Origin: Dolomedes plantarius
Lineage: Eukaryota; Arthropoda; Arachnida; Araneae; Dolomedidae
Length of the DNA stretch: 64,000 bases
Reading direction: 5' to 3'
Assembly: GCA_907164885.2 (NCBI GenBank)
Contig: OU015490.1
Span: 225,535,554 to 225,599,553 of the forward strand
The notes below the pieces were generated by a model. It did no database searches. It saw only the letters and a program-made list of their open reading frames with translations, and was not told the origin of the DNA. The translations under genes were made by a program, and so were the position numbers. Below are positions 11,742 to 22,640 of the stretch, one piece after another (position 1 is the first letter of the stretch; the number at the start of each line of letters is the position of its first letter).

Positions 11742-13334
11742 CAGTGTTGCCAACCTTTACGAAGCGCCTTCCCCTCAGCGCTGATCTCGACATCCTCCCT
11801 GTTTCCCCCTAGCGCCATCTCGAAATTCCCCTGTTTCCCCCTAACACCAACTTCAGATCCCCTAGACCTTCCTAAAAGAAATTCTGGTTCCAAATAGGCA
11901 TCCTGTTTGAGAGATAAATTGAAATAAATAGAAAATACACACTTACATAATGAAATGGAGATTTATTTACATTTGACATATGTATGGAACTTATCTAATA
12001 AAAAAACGCGTCTCGATTGTACATTACTGTCGATTTTTCTAATTTTAAATTTCGTCGATGTCAGGATAATTATCGAGTATTTCATCAAAGACATCGGCCT
12101 GGCTCTCATTTTGTGCTTTACTATTGCCTGCATTTTTAAAGTCATACGTATTGACGTTGAACAATTTGAGCATACGGGTGGAAGGAACGAATTTGACACA
12201 TGAACCGCAGTTCTTTTGTAGAGTAAATCTCACCATCATAATACTTTGAAGTACTTCGAGGGACGAATTATTCCGTAATTTATTTTTAATTACTTTGTAT
12301 GTAGGAAAAGCACGTGACACTTGGGTTTGAAATTGGTAGTGTTATTAGTGAAAATTTAGCGATATTTTCAAATCGCTTTTTTCCCGCAGAATCACAATCT
12401 TCAAATACTTCTGAATAAAATTCAACAGAATTAGCTACATTTGACCACGATTTATTTTGCAATTGATTCCATTTTGACTCTACATGACTTTTATTGCCGT
12501 ATAAGTGAGTTCGATGGAATTTCATAAAAATGTCATTGAGACTGGGGTTTCACTTGAGATAATGCAACTTTAAGATGAAGATTGGACATCGTTCTCAGAA
12601 CAAATAAGTTATCTGGTAATCGTTTTTGAATTTCTTTAGCCAAAGTACACAGAAATTTCTTACATCTCTCTTTGACATCTAATGATTCTTTCTTCTTGAT
12701 ATTTTGTGTAATAGAATGAAACTCAAATCCAAAATACATCGCTGATGTATGCATTAGATGGGACTGAAAATCGAAATCCGCTAATTCAGAACATTTTTAT
12801 TTTATGTCGCCGTTACGCAAAACTGCCACTACTTACTTTATCTTTATAATAATTATATTCGAATGAAATATGCAGAATTTCCGGAAAGACCACAAAAGAG
12901 AAATACTGAAAAACACAGTAAAAGTAACACAAAACAGTCGCCACTTGCCACGTGTCGTGATTGCCGCGCAAAATGATAAAATTTGTTTATGGTTGTATTT
13001 TGACTGTTTATTTATTTCGTTTTAATGAGAGAAGTGGCAGTAAACTTGAAATCAACCTGATTAAAATTGAACTGAAGAGTTAATTTCTAATTTTTTTTAA
13101 TGAACTTTAAATCTAAGCTCCTAAAACCCCCCATAAAAAAGTTCCCCATAGAGAATTCCCCCCCCAAAAAGTAACTTTAAAAAAAATGCGCCAAAAAATG
13201 TACCCCCTAGAAAATACCCTAAAAAAATGTTCCCCCCTCAAAATGCCCCTAAGAAAATGTGGCCCCTAAAAACACCCCTTTTCATCTAATTTACCCCCAA
13301 ATTTAGGGGCAAAACCCCCAAGTTGGCAACACTG
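11742..13334 (-). mobile_element. hAT transposon with C-terminal transposase remnant
   Basis: The termini are CAGTGTTGCCAACCT and AAGTTGGCAACACTG. The flanking 8-mers GCCAAATG (11734-11741) and CCCAAATG (13335-13342) form an 8-bp duplication with one mismatch. The right subterminal 250 bp is a run of C-rich motifs of the form AAAATGTNCCCC. Only the C-terminal third of a transposase survives inside (minus strand), so the copy is defective. Superfamily: hAT, from target size, termini and transposase. Confidence 0.88.
12045..12754 (-). pseudogene. hAT transposase, C-terminal dimerisation region, frameshifted
   Basis: Read downward from 12754, the first piece holds RCKKFLCTLAKEIQKRLPDN. The second, in a new frame, holds an FENIAKFSLITLPISNPSV segment. 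The third holds IKNKLRNNSSLEVLQSIMMV and then MLKLFNVNTYDF. This is the order of the hAT C-terminal (hATC) domain, which mediates transposase dimerisation and carries the last catalytic region. At least two frameshifts separate the pieces, and the N-terminal zinc finger and most of the RNase H-like core are missing. A functional product is not possible from this copy. Confidence 0.8.
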
Positions 13335-13574
13335 CCCAAATGCCAACTGCCCGCTGGTTTTTTGAGAAGAACCGATAGCTCGCCTTCAACTGCGCCAAGC
13401 TACCCAAAATGGATCTAGCACATGCGCAGGAAGGGCCCGAGCCACTAGATTTGGCGTAGATCGCTTTTCGTGGCAATAATTCTTTCTACTCATTATGCCT
13501 ACATATTACAGTTACAAAGACAGTTATAAAGACCTGAATTTAGACCGATATACACCATGAATGTCTTTATAACA

Positions 13575-13589
13575 CTCTCCCCCTTCACC
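13575..13589 (-). other. Polypurine tract of Gypsy element 1
   Basis: CTCTCCCCCTTCACC on the plus strand is a purine run on the minus strand immediately before the LTR's TGTTAT. This is where plus-strand DNA synthesis of an LTR element would be primed. Confidence 0.6.
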
Positions 13590-15189
13590 AAGTGAAGAAA
13601 ACATAAACGAGGGAAATTTTCCCAAGGAGAATTAAGGTAGAAACCACAACCATCAAGGAGCTAGGAGTGGGAGTTGACAGGCTTACAAAAAGGTTACAAA
13701 ATTTACACTGAAGGTACGTTGGAAAAAAAAAGTGATAAACAGTGAATTACAATGTATTACATTGAAGACCCTAGATATGAGAAAAAAACAACATTAATGA
13801 TCATATTATGTCTAAGTTACAATGGAATACATTGGAGACTCTCAATGAGGGAAAAAAAATTAGTGCTCCTAATTTAGATCACATGACAGTAAAAGTTGCA
13901 ATTATACAGGGCATAATGTACATTATACACAAAGACACAAAAACATTTCATGTCGGCTGGCCAGCCATTGTAACAACACAAAAACAAAAACAACACCCCT
14001 GTAAAGAAATTCACATAGTAATTACATTCACATAGTAATTACATTCAAGATACATGGAAAAGTGATAACCGATAATTACAAAAAATATGTGTCATAGGTA
14101 AAAAAATGAATGCAGTATAGCGCATGATTGCATAGCAAAGTGAGTGTCCTTAATATATGAATGGCTACAATCCACTGCATGAAAAAACATAACCCACAAA
14201 ACAAAGTAGCACACTGTACCCTGCATAGTACAAACCGACAAAATATGCTTACAAAGACAGATAAAACACAAGTACCAAAATTAAATTGGGCTGAATATTA
14301 GTATGGTTTATCTACACAACATAACAACACTTTTCAAATTATAGAGAAAAAATTGTAACTACCTGTTATCCACAATGTTACACAGCATAACAAAATCCTA
14401 TTATGAATACACATTCTAAAACAAAATGACAGATGAAATATACAGAAAAAAATATTCACCAATATGCAGCAGGTGATGAACAAAGTGTGCGAAACATAGT
14501 GACCATGTTGAGATCTGCAATCTTGAAATATGTATGCAGTATATAATAGTATCCGATGACTTTGTGGGAAGTTGGTTACCCAGAAAAAAATGCACAAAAG
14601 AATAAATTTACATAATGCATACATTTGCATAAGAATAATGACAAACTACTGAGAATTGAAACAATTGCCTTGCAAACAAAAAACTTATCTTCCTGTCTTA
14701 AATGACAATATTTGAGCTTAATATGGCTGATTGCAATATCACTGGTTGCATACAAAAAGCACAAAACATTTTGACATACAGTCAAGGAAACTCATGAAAG
14801 AACGACAACTTGTTGTCAGATGAAGTTTCCTGAAATTCACATGAAATATGCAGTAAAGATTCAATTATTGACTATTAATATAATGTTTTGTATCAGCTAT
14901 TAATTTTAATTGCACATTACTGACATATACCAAGTTATATTGGATTGCACTATTACTTAATTATTTTACAATTGTTCCATTATCTAAATATATGAGGTCT
15001 TTTATTTTACAATTTGGCTACCACAGCATAATGTTTAACAAGCCTTATATTTAAATTTACTTTTGACAGAATCAAAATACAAGAATTCTTGTGGATTTTA
15101 AGGTTATTGAGAGTAAATATTAATTTTAAGAGCATAATCAGAGTTCTGAATGACAAAAAGGGCTATCACAGATCTGAACTGACTTAAAA
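13590..15189 (-). other. Untranslated 3' part of Gypsy element 1
   Basis: This lies between the end of pol and the polypurine tract. It is AT-rich and contains degenerate direct repeats, such as ATAGTAATTACATTCA twice at 14015-14050 and related ACAATG/ATTACATTG segments near 13745 and 13820. No env-like or other ORF is recognisable. Confidence 0.5.
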
Positions 15190-15199
15190 ACATTAAGAA

Positions 15200-15967
15200 C
15201 TATAGAAAAATATTTAAGAATGATACAGAGGTATACCGTAAGAAGCTAGAGTCCAAGTCCAAAACAGGATGACAGGCAGAAGCAGAGTTGGACGCACCAA
15301 TCTCTGGGTTGTCTATCAACTGGAGAAGAAGTGCGCGCTTCTTCTTTCCCAGAACATAACTAGGCCTCAGATTGTACGGACAAGGAGGAGTAGCTGCTGG
15401 AATATGACTCTGCATCAGAGAAGTCATAGTAGTTTCTGGTGGTGAAGCACTGGCATGGGTTAGTCCACAGGATCCTGAACTGGAGGCGATTCTATCTGGA
15501 GCTGAGAAGCTTCAGGAACCATCGATGGATGTTGAAATGAAGACTGCTCGTCTGCTAGACTTGCTTCTGGGGCCTGGAACTCATTGTCCAGCAGCAGGAA
15601 TTAACAGTTCCATATTGGAAGAATTCCTCTCAGTTCCAGCCACGGACTGATCACCATCCGGAACACTTGCAAGACTGGAGTCCAGCACAGGATCTGAAGA
15701 ACCAGACACTGGAACAGCCATATGAGCAACTGGAGGAAAAGAAGAGCTAGGGCACAGAATATTATTAGTTGTGGGAGATGGATTTGTCTGCCTTTCTATT
15801 AAATGATCTTTGCGAGGTGGAGCCTTTATGAGCCTATTCACGTGAATGAGTGAAACCGGTGATATTGCATCTTCCAGTGGTCGAATGGCCACAGTCACAT
15901 TGGAGCGGAATTTTTCAATCGAAAATGGTCCCTTGAGAAAATGGGAAAAGTGAATTTTGTATCTCAC
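15200..15967 (-). pseudogene. Gypsy 1 Pol C-terminus (post-integrase tail)
   Basis: From 15967 downward the frame reads a KGPFSIEKFRSN segment, then SLIHVNRLIKAPPR. This is the small beta-barrel region that follows the integrase core in Gypsy Pol. A serine/proline-rich linker follows. After a break, the frame ending near 15200 has PYNLRPSYV, the common Gypsy/arthropod C-terminal YNLRP motif. Stops around 15430-15580 separate the parts. Together with 16147-16913 it forms one decayed pol. Confidence 0.65.
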
Positions 15968-16146
15968 ATAAACATGTCACCCTCCTTGAGACTTCTGTTT
16001 CTTCTTGCTCTATTGAGCTTCTTGTGAGAGTTCGCTTGACTTAGGGTTGTATTGTTGAAGCACAGTGACCAAATGGCCTTAGTTTGTGATACAATATATT
16101 AATGAGGGACCCTTTGTCAAGATGAGGAAAGTCATCAAAGAACCTC

Positions 16147-16913
16147 TCAATCAGTTATAAGGGCTAAAGCTCTTCCAAAATGGACGACCGCAGGGGAGTG
16201 ACCTGTAGTAGAGTGGATGGCAGAGTTGTACATGAGGCATGTATTAGGAGGTCTGTGGTCAAATGGCACACCTTCTGCCTGAAGGGTCGCAACAGATGCT
16301 TTGATGGAGGTATTGATTCTCTCGGATACCCCATTTTCCCCCAAATGCCCTGGTGACGAATGTGTCAGCCTAATACCAGACATGTCTAGCAACTTTTTGA
16401 AGGCAGCCGAAGTGAATTGTGGACGTAAGTCTGCAAGAATGTGGCTAGTTCTGCCAAACACAGCAATATATTTGAAGATTGCTTTTGTCACTCTCTCTGC
16501 AGTGGTGGAAGGCATTTATTCCAAAACCAAAAGACGGCTGAAGTGGTCTATGATTGTTAGCACCGAGTGATCATTGCGGAAGGGACCCACGAGATCAACA
16601 GACACAAGCTGGCTGGTGCTGTAGGAAGAGGTGCAGACTGGACCGGAGCACCCGCAACTCTTCTCTTCTTGTATAGAATGCATTCTTTATATGAAGATAC
16701 AAAGTTGGCGCAGTCTATGTATGCCCCTCGCCACCAGTACTTTTTGCAGAGAGCCTCGTAGTCTTTTTTAGCCCAAATAGGACAAGTGAGCAAAGCGTAA
16801 TGCCTTTGGCCTGAGAGATGAGGGTAAAACCATATACATTTCTCTCGGTAACCCACTCTTTTAGAATAAAATAATAGATTTGACTCTGGGTGCACAAAGA
16901 AGTTCTTCGGCAC
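16147..16913 (-). pseudogene. Gypsy 1 integrase (zinc-binding and core), broken
   Basis: 16913-16557 carries the H2C2-type segment: an HLSGQRHY-like histidine part, then KYWWRGAYIDCANFV and ECILYKK. 16515-16147 carries the core with TTAERVTKAI, LADLRPQFTSAAFKKLL (second catalytic D) and GENGVSERINTSIKA (catalytic E), ending in an SPAVVHFGRAL segment. The enzyme would insert element cDNA into chromosomes in the nucleus. The first aspartate segment falls at the break between the two frames (about 16515-16560), where a frame change occurs. It is a defective copy. Confidence 0.82.
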
Positions 16914-17479
16914 ATCCTTCGCCCTGTTAATTAATTTATTGTAAATTGGGAGAGCTCATCATCCCTGAGCAGTTCTTTCAGAACCGTTGCGGAAGAGATC
17001 TCATCTCGCGTCGGCATACTCTGAACGTGATAATGCATAAATATGTTTTCTATCTGCTTTGCAGGCTTCACACCTAGATGCAGATCTGAACTGTGTGCTT
17101 GTGCGCTTGAGGACGTGTGAAGGAGTGGGAGGAGGCAGCAAAGGGGGGGCAGATTAGGTTTATCATGAATACGACTATTTTGGGGTCAGAACAGATGCAC
17201 TATTAATTACATTAGCATGAGTAGTATCAGTACAGAAAAATATGAGGTTAGAGCAAGAACTAGGCTTTACAACTTGAGTAGAACTACAAGTGTTATGACT
17301 ATTGACATTATGTATGAAATTACTTGAGGTACCTTATGAGGGGAGTTACATACTCTATAGAATTAATATTGTTATCATCCAAATCAGCATTACAATTATA
17401 TTATCATTATTAACACGTTAAATAATTATACTGAACAGGTTCCTCAGAGTCTAGAGTACCCACAGGTAAAATCTGTTTG

Positions 17480-18020
17480 GATTAATTAAATTCGCATTAG
17501 TATTAAGATCCTGGTTATAACATCAGGTGTGCGAGAAAAATAGTCTGGTAAAACATAGAAGTCCCACTGACATGTATAAATTTAAAAGAATATTCAGATA
17601 GAGACCTTAACCATCTTGTGGTGATGGATGCAGGAGAAGTTGTTTTCTCATAATGCATGAGAGGTTTACTATCTGATAGTATAAAAAAATTCTCTATTGT
17701 ATAAATATTGTTTAAAGGATGTACAACCTTTGGCAATAGCCATAGTTCTAATTTGAGAGCAGGATAATTCTTTCAGCGTTGTTTAAAGATTTACGAAAGT
17801 AAGATACAGGTAACAACTGACCATTAAGTCCTGTAAGAGTACAGCAGAAATTGCTTCTTTGGAAGCATCAGTGTTTACTGGAATGGCTTGTCAAATTAGG
17901 TTGTCTGATGATAGGCGAGAAAAGAAAATCTTTTGTAATGACTGGAATGCATTGGAAGCTTCATCAGTACAATTAAAGGTACAGACATAGAAGTCATTGA
18001 AACCAGAGAGCAACTAAAAA
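17480..18020 (-). pseudogene. Gypsy 1 RNase H region, decayed and 5'-truncated
   Basis: Read downward from 18010: a segment like EASNAFQSLQKIF, then PVNTDASKEAISAVL (RNase H start), NNAERIILL, SDSKPLMHYEKTT and RWLRSLSEYSFKFIHVSG. The order is that of the Gypsy reverse-transcriptase thumb into RNase H. Several stops and frameshifts are present. Upstream of 18020 no reverse transcriptase, protease or gag follows, so the element is truncated at its 5' side. Confidence 0.65.
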
Positions 18021-18987
18021 ACGTGGCAACACGTGGAATTAAATGCCTATACTAATTGCCTACACCTATAGTCGAGTAAAATTGTCAGTTAACCCTAGAA
18101 GTACATTGTAATATAATTTCTGTCAATGGATTCTTATGTAAAAATGCCCGAAAAAAACTATGGGGGAAATGTCCTACCCTCCCTGGAAAGTGCGGAGGAC
18201 TAATATGGCTGATTTTTCAAAATGGCTACCGTATATTTTTAGGTTTTTAACCAATAAAGTCCTAAAGTATTACAATTAGCTTAAAATATTTAAGTAAGTA
18301 AAATTTAAAGAATTAAATTGCGCAAATTTTAGTATATAACCAAGTATTTTTAGTAACATTTTATTAGGAAAAAATAGCTCCTAATAATTGTACTCTATTA
18401 TTGCTATTTGAGGAATTTAGTTTTATGGCTTTTAAGTTCGCAGTAATGATTGTTTTGTACCATCTGACAGTATTGTGTGATATGGTGATATTAATTTTTG
18501 TTGGTAAATCATTTGTCTATGTTATGCTTGTGTTCAGTAGTGTTGTTGTAATTGAATTTATGTGCGTTAAAAAAAGTTTTGCACTGTGTCTTTCAATCCA
18601 CTGTAACAAACCTTAATGCTTGCCTGTTGACAGAGATATTGACAGTTTTGGGGAGGCCTTTAAACGGACATAGTAATTGAAACTAAGTTCTAATGAAGAA
18701 CATAAAAGGATAGGCGGAATGACCTACGGTAAAGGTATGACCCAAACAGCAAACAGCTTCTGTGGTAATGTCACGTCCAGTGTGTGCTCATGTGAACAGG
18801 TGTATGCAAGATTTTTCAGGAGGTATGAGCAACATCTATCCATGTTCAGTTCAAGAATTTCACGCGATATGATAACACAGAAAAAGTTCGTGAGTTATGT
18901 GGAAAACCTGTATATTTTTGAAGAAGACCTTAAATTTGCGCAATGTAGTAACAGGTGTAAATGTGCAATGGAATGTTTTGGTGAGTT
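18021..18987. other. Spacer, no gene assigned
   Basis: Two plus-strand open frames occur (18401-18616, hydrophobic; 18677-18991, 104 residues with several cysteines). I recognise neither, and neither has supporting context. Confidence 0.4.
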
Positions 18988-19289
18988 GTAGATGTCGTTG
19001 GATAGATTACACAGTTATAATTAACAAAAAGCATTAATCATACACAAAAATCGTAATGCCGTTGATATTACCACTTCACATATAACAACTTGGCTACAGG
19101 CTCGTAGCTGTCATATTGATTTAACAGAATGTTCGCTCGGAACTACACGTGCGTCAGTACGAGAGTTGTACAAGGAGTGAACTAGTCCAGTGTCTGACTA
19201 GACTGTATTTAGAAGTTCGGTGTCATGCTTACCTCAACTACGCGGTGCGCGCGCGGGCTGCTGTGATTGGCTGAAAAGCCGATGCCACA
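18988..19289 (-). repeat. 3' LTR of Gypsy element 2 (outer edge uncertain)
   Basis: On the minus strand a purine tract (19290-19308) is followed by TGTGGCATCGGCTTTTCAGC, a credible LTR start at 19289. The outer edge is not fixed: 18988 (TGTAGATG) is a guess and 18761 (TGTGGTAATG) is an alternative. No 5' partner was found. Confidence 0.4.
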
Positions 19290-19921
19290 GTACTCCCCCC
19301 AAGTACCAAAGTACGAGACTTAAAGGAACCTGGGGGTGAATCTGACCTTTCTCCCGGCAGCGTCACAGTAACTGGTGTAGGCGTAGCCACAGGGTTGGGA
19401 GGCGATGTCCCTGCGCGCTGTCTTGAAGTCGATGAAGGTGGAACATTACCTGTCGAAGTGGGCACAGTTTCAAGTTCTGCGAACGCTGGTTTTAGGCGAT
19501 CAATGCTGATGACCGTCTTTTTCCGTTCACCATTAACTGGAATGTTTTGTGGTACGGTCAAGAATTTGGTATGGTCCGTCGTATGGCGACTGGAGAGGTT
19601 TCCGTACCGCATCATGATTGGCTGAAAAGCCGATGCCGATTTCCGTACCTCATCATGTCAGCGTTGGCGACTTGCACACATGTGTGCAAGTCGCCAACGC
19701 TGGGTGCACAAAAGGTTTCGAGCTGGCGTGTGCTTATGTCTGCACTGACGATAGGTCTTGCATTTGTTTACTGAGTCGTTGCAAAAATTCTGCCGTACCA
19801 ATGTCGGTTTCTGTAGATGACACAAAAAATTCGGCTGGCATACAAATTGTCGACCCGTATACCAGTTCGGCAGTGCTGCATTGGAGGTCTGGCTTGAATG
19901 CGGATCTTAGTCCGAGAAGAA
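19238..19921 (-). pseudogene. Gypsy 2 integrase C-terminal region, disrupted by an insertion
   Basis: The minus frames contain KPFVHPALATCTHV, then, after an interruption, DAVRKPLQSPYDGPYQIL and a KKTVISIDRLKPAF segment. These are the usual Gypsy post-core motifs. The interruption (about 19613-19680) includes a copy of the LTR-terminal sequence and one arm of a 44-bp palindrome. The remaining frame runs on through a proline/serine-rich tail into the LTR. Confidence 0.75.
19659..19702. repeat. Perfect 44-bp palindrome
   Basis: Arms of 22 bp (CAGCGTTGGCGACTTGCACA plus CA, then the exact reverse complement) meet at 19680/19681 without a spacer. It lies inside the integrase C-terminal coding region of Gypsy 2. 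Confidence 0.97.
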
Positions 19922-20552
19922 CTAAGGGTAACGATTCGGTCCAGCGGTTGTTCCTTTACATCGTAGAGCTTGTTTTAACGAGCGATGGAAACGTTCTACG
20001 AGACAGTTACTAGCAGGGTGGTATGGTGTTGTTCGGATTTTCTTTATGCCTAGCAAGGCCGACAGTGAGGAGAACAAAGAGGATTGGAACTGTCTTCCTT
20101 GGTCCATTGTGATGGTGGAAGGGACTCCAAAACGTGACAATCCAGCTGAGAGAAATATGCGAGCCACAGTTTCCGCGGACATATCTGGAATGGGAAACGC
20201 TTCAGGCCAACGGTTAAATCTGTCAATACAGGTCAACAGATAGATTGAACCTTCAGATTGAGGCAGGGGACCGACCAGGTCGAGGTGAACGTGATCGAAC
20301 CGTTTTTCTGGCACTACGAAAGGTTGGGGCGGGCTCTTAGTATGTCTCTGCACCTTCGATCTTTGACATGGGAATGCATGCACGGGTCCATTCGGTGATG
20401 TCGGTGAGCATTGCAGGCCAAACGTACCGCTGCTGGATCAGATTCTTCGTTGCGCGGATTCCAGGATGTGGCAAATTATGAAGTTTCTGGAACACTCGTT
20501 GTCGAAATGGCTTGGCAAATACGGACGTATTGCTCCCTGCCAGGTATCGCAA
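19922..20552 (-). pseudogene. Gypsy 2 integrase: H2C2 zinc-binding and DDE core
   Basis: The upstream part (20552-20337) has [20 protein letters not shown] and an ACIPMSK segment. That is an H2C2-like zinc-binding domain in which one cysteine is replaced or lost. The core (20383-19922) has [13 protein letters not shown] (first D), [32 protein letters not shown] (second D) and [14 protein letters not shown] (E), so the catalytic triad is preserved. The zinc-binding and core pieces are in different frames, indicating a frameshift near 20340-20380. It integrated element cDNA when active. Confidence 0.88.
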
Positions 20553-20741
20553 ATTAAGTCCGACTGTCCATCAACCTTCAGGGGCTGTAGTTTGAGGCCA
20601 CTGACTTTTGGGTCTCCAAGATTGTCATTAATTCGACGTCTATTTTCTGTGCTTCTGCCAGAGAAGAGAATTCGATGTCAGAAGATGCGGTGATGTCATT
20701 GATGCGTGACAAGCTGTCAGCAACAACGCTGTCGAGGATTT

Positions 20742-21415
20742 TTAAGTGCACGATATCCGTCGAGAATTTACTGCTGATTCTTCATTCCCGAACACGCACT
20801 TTGAAGGATTAAGAGTAAGGCCGAAATGCTGCAATCTGGAGAAAACCTCCTTCAGGTGGGTTATATGCTCTACTTCGTGGGCCGAACATATCAGGATGTC
20901 GTCGAGGTAGGCGATGCAGAAATCGAGGTCTTGGAGGATGCTATTATGCATCTCTGGAAAGTCTGCCCGGCATTTCTCAAACCGAATGGCATGTAAAACA
21001 AAATTCCCAAAGGCAAAGGGCGTAGTCACGGCTGTCTTCGGCACGTCTCCTGGAAAGACAGGAATCTGGTTATAAGCACGGGTTAAGGTCGAGGATTGAG
21101 AAAATTCTCTTTCCAGCCAGCATCTGCGTGCCATCCTGAATGTGTAGGACCGGATGCCGATCTGGTACAGTCGAAGCGTTCAGCCGTCGATAATCGCCAC
21201 AGGGTCTCCAATCACCAGACTTTTTTAGGACCATATGGAGAGGGCTCGCCCATGGACTTTTGTGAGAGGCGAACGATGCCCTGCTGCAACATAGACTGGA
21301 ATTCTTCTTTCGCAGATTTAAGAACCGACGGATTTAGACGCTCGGCTTGGATAAACTGGAGGTCCAGTTGTTGTATATGATGATAAATCTCAACTTTAGA
21401 TTTGGATTTAGTCAA
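20742..21415 (-). pseudogene. Gypsy 2 reverse transcriptase, frameshifted; RNase H absent
   Basis: 21415-21212 reads [20 protein letters not shown] and a [10 protein letters not shown] segment (fingers). 21134-20742 reads [20 protein letters not shown] and then IAYLDDILICS, which contains the YLDD polymerase active site, and LTLNPSKCVFG. The pieces need frame changes between 21134 and 21212. Directly below 20757 the sequence resumes at DSVVADSLSRI, the segment that normally follows RNase H. RNase H, usually more than 100 residues, is therefore deleted. Confidence 0.87.
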
Positions 21416-21433
21416 GCTCGACAGCCTATGAGC

Positions 21434-21864
21434 TCAGAGAAAGTCTGACAAAAGTTTGTGATAAACGGAAGTCTGTGAGAGCAATAAAATACTTTCGGTG
21501 GGTTCTTTAGAGATCTGCCCGGGGGTTGAAATGTTCGTGGCAAGATCAAGGAGTCTGCGACGTCGGACGTCTACCAAAAGGTTGAAGTGATTTAGGAAAT
21601 CTACACCGATAATAGCAGTGGAAACATCAGCACAATGAATGACCAAGCAAATGGTCTTCGAAGACCTAAGTTTAACGTGAGAAGCTTCGTGCCATACATC
21701 GCTATCGAAGAGTTGTTGGCTGCGTATAAGGTGAGTTTTCCTGTTTCAGACTGAAGATTCTTAGGACGGGGAATAACGGAAACATCGGCACCCGTATCAA
21801 TGAGGAATCTCATATTGTTCTTGTTGTTGGTCACATAAATACGAAAATTGTTGCGGTCGACCAT
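21434..21864 (-). pseudogene. Gypsy 2 aspartic protease
   Basis: The frame from 21864 contains FLIDTGADVSVIP, the retropepsin active-site motif. An overlapping frame (21646-21434) has TAIIGVDFLNHFNLLVDV, the flap-distal ILG-like motif and FL segment. The shift between the two frames near 21620-21650 breaks the ORF. The protease would process the Gag-Pol polyprotein. Confidence 0.85.
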
Positions 21865-21869
21865 GGGAC

Positions 21870-22640
21870 CGCACAGCTAGTTTCCCTGAATTTTGTAGTT
21901 GCATGGCTGTCTACACTTAAGGGCTTCGTCACCAAATTTCGAGTGGTAGAAACAGATTTGGGACTTGTTTTGCTGCCTATGGCGCAAAGTGCTACGAGAG
22001 CAAGAACGTCAGTGTCTGCCATAAGGACGCTTGCGTTGATGTGATTTTCCTGTAGACAGACGAGCAATCTGTTGAGTTAAGGCGTCAATCTGTTGCTGTA
22101 GAGCTAGTTAACAATTCGTTTCTTGTTTTACAGCCTGCACATTGGAAAGTGGATAAGGACAGCTCATGAATTTTATCGGCCATCTTGGCCAATTAGGTAG
22201 TGGCTCCGAGTTGACGGCCAGAATCGCCTGCGTTTGGCTGGCAATCGACTAAGCCAAAGAGTTTCTAGGGCCGTGTCGCCGAAGTTGGAATCTGCTAAGT
22301 CCTGCATCTTAGCGAGTAACTGTGATGGTCGCAAATCACCTATCTGAGTGTCTTGTAACAAATGGTTAAGACGAGCGGTTTCAGATTCGGCAAAATGTGA
22401 AATTAGTCTCTGCTTGAATGTGTCGTATTTGTTTTCAGCCGGAGGACGTCGGATAAGATCCCGGAACGATTGCAGGATACTCGTTCAATTGCCGAAATAG
22501 CTGTATAGAATTTGGTTTCATCGTTAGTGACCGCGCCTAGCCTAAATTGAGCTTCAAGTTGAAGAAACCAGGTTTCAGGTTTTCGGCCAGAATGGGACAG
22601 GTTTAACCGCGACGCGTGCCAGTTCGTGGGTGTGAGCCAT
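21870..22640 (-). pseudogene. Gypsy 2 Gag with CCHC-like end, frameshifted
   Basis: A start at 22640 gives MAHTHELARVAVKPVPFWP. Further on, in shifted frames, appear LGAVTNDETKFYTAISAIE, QRLISHFAESETARLNHLLQ and DTQIGDLRPSQLLAKMQDLA, all typical arthropod Gypsy Gag capsid segments. Near 21910-21960 there is an LCFYHSKFGDEALKC...PCNY cysteine/histidine motif. The same motif precedes protease in this Gypsy group. Several frameshifts are needed to link the parts. Confidence 0.78.

Larger units (their letters stand above)
10890..13574 (-). repeat. 3' LTR of Gypsy element 1, split by hAT insertions
   Basis: The segment starts TGTTATG and ends ATAACA, giving 6-bp inverted LTR ends, and it adjoins a polypurine tract (minus strand) at 13575-13589. 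Removing the hAT block (11363-13342) leaves about 705 bp, a normal LTR size. A minus-strand AATAAA lies near 11210. The left edge is supported by divergence from the neighbouring foldback copy at exactly this point. No second LTR was found, so this is an inference. Confidence 0.55.

Noticed and set aside
11487..12028. One large foldback element
   Set aside because: Inverted similarity is explained by two oppositely oriented hAT copies, each with its own ends and 8-bp duplication.
18677..18991. 104-residue plus-strand ORF with several cysteines
   Set aside because: No domain match by eye and no splice or promoter context. It was kept only as an unassigned frame.
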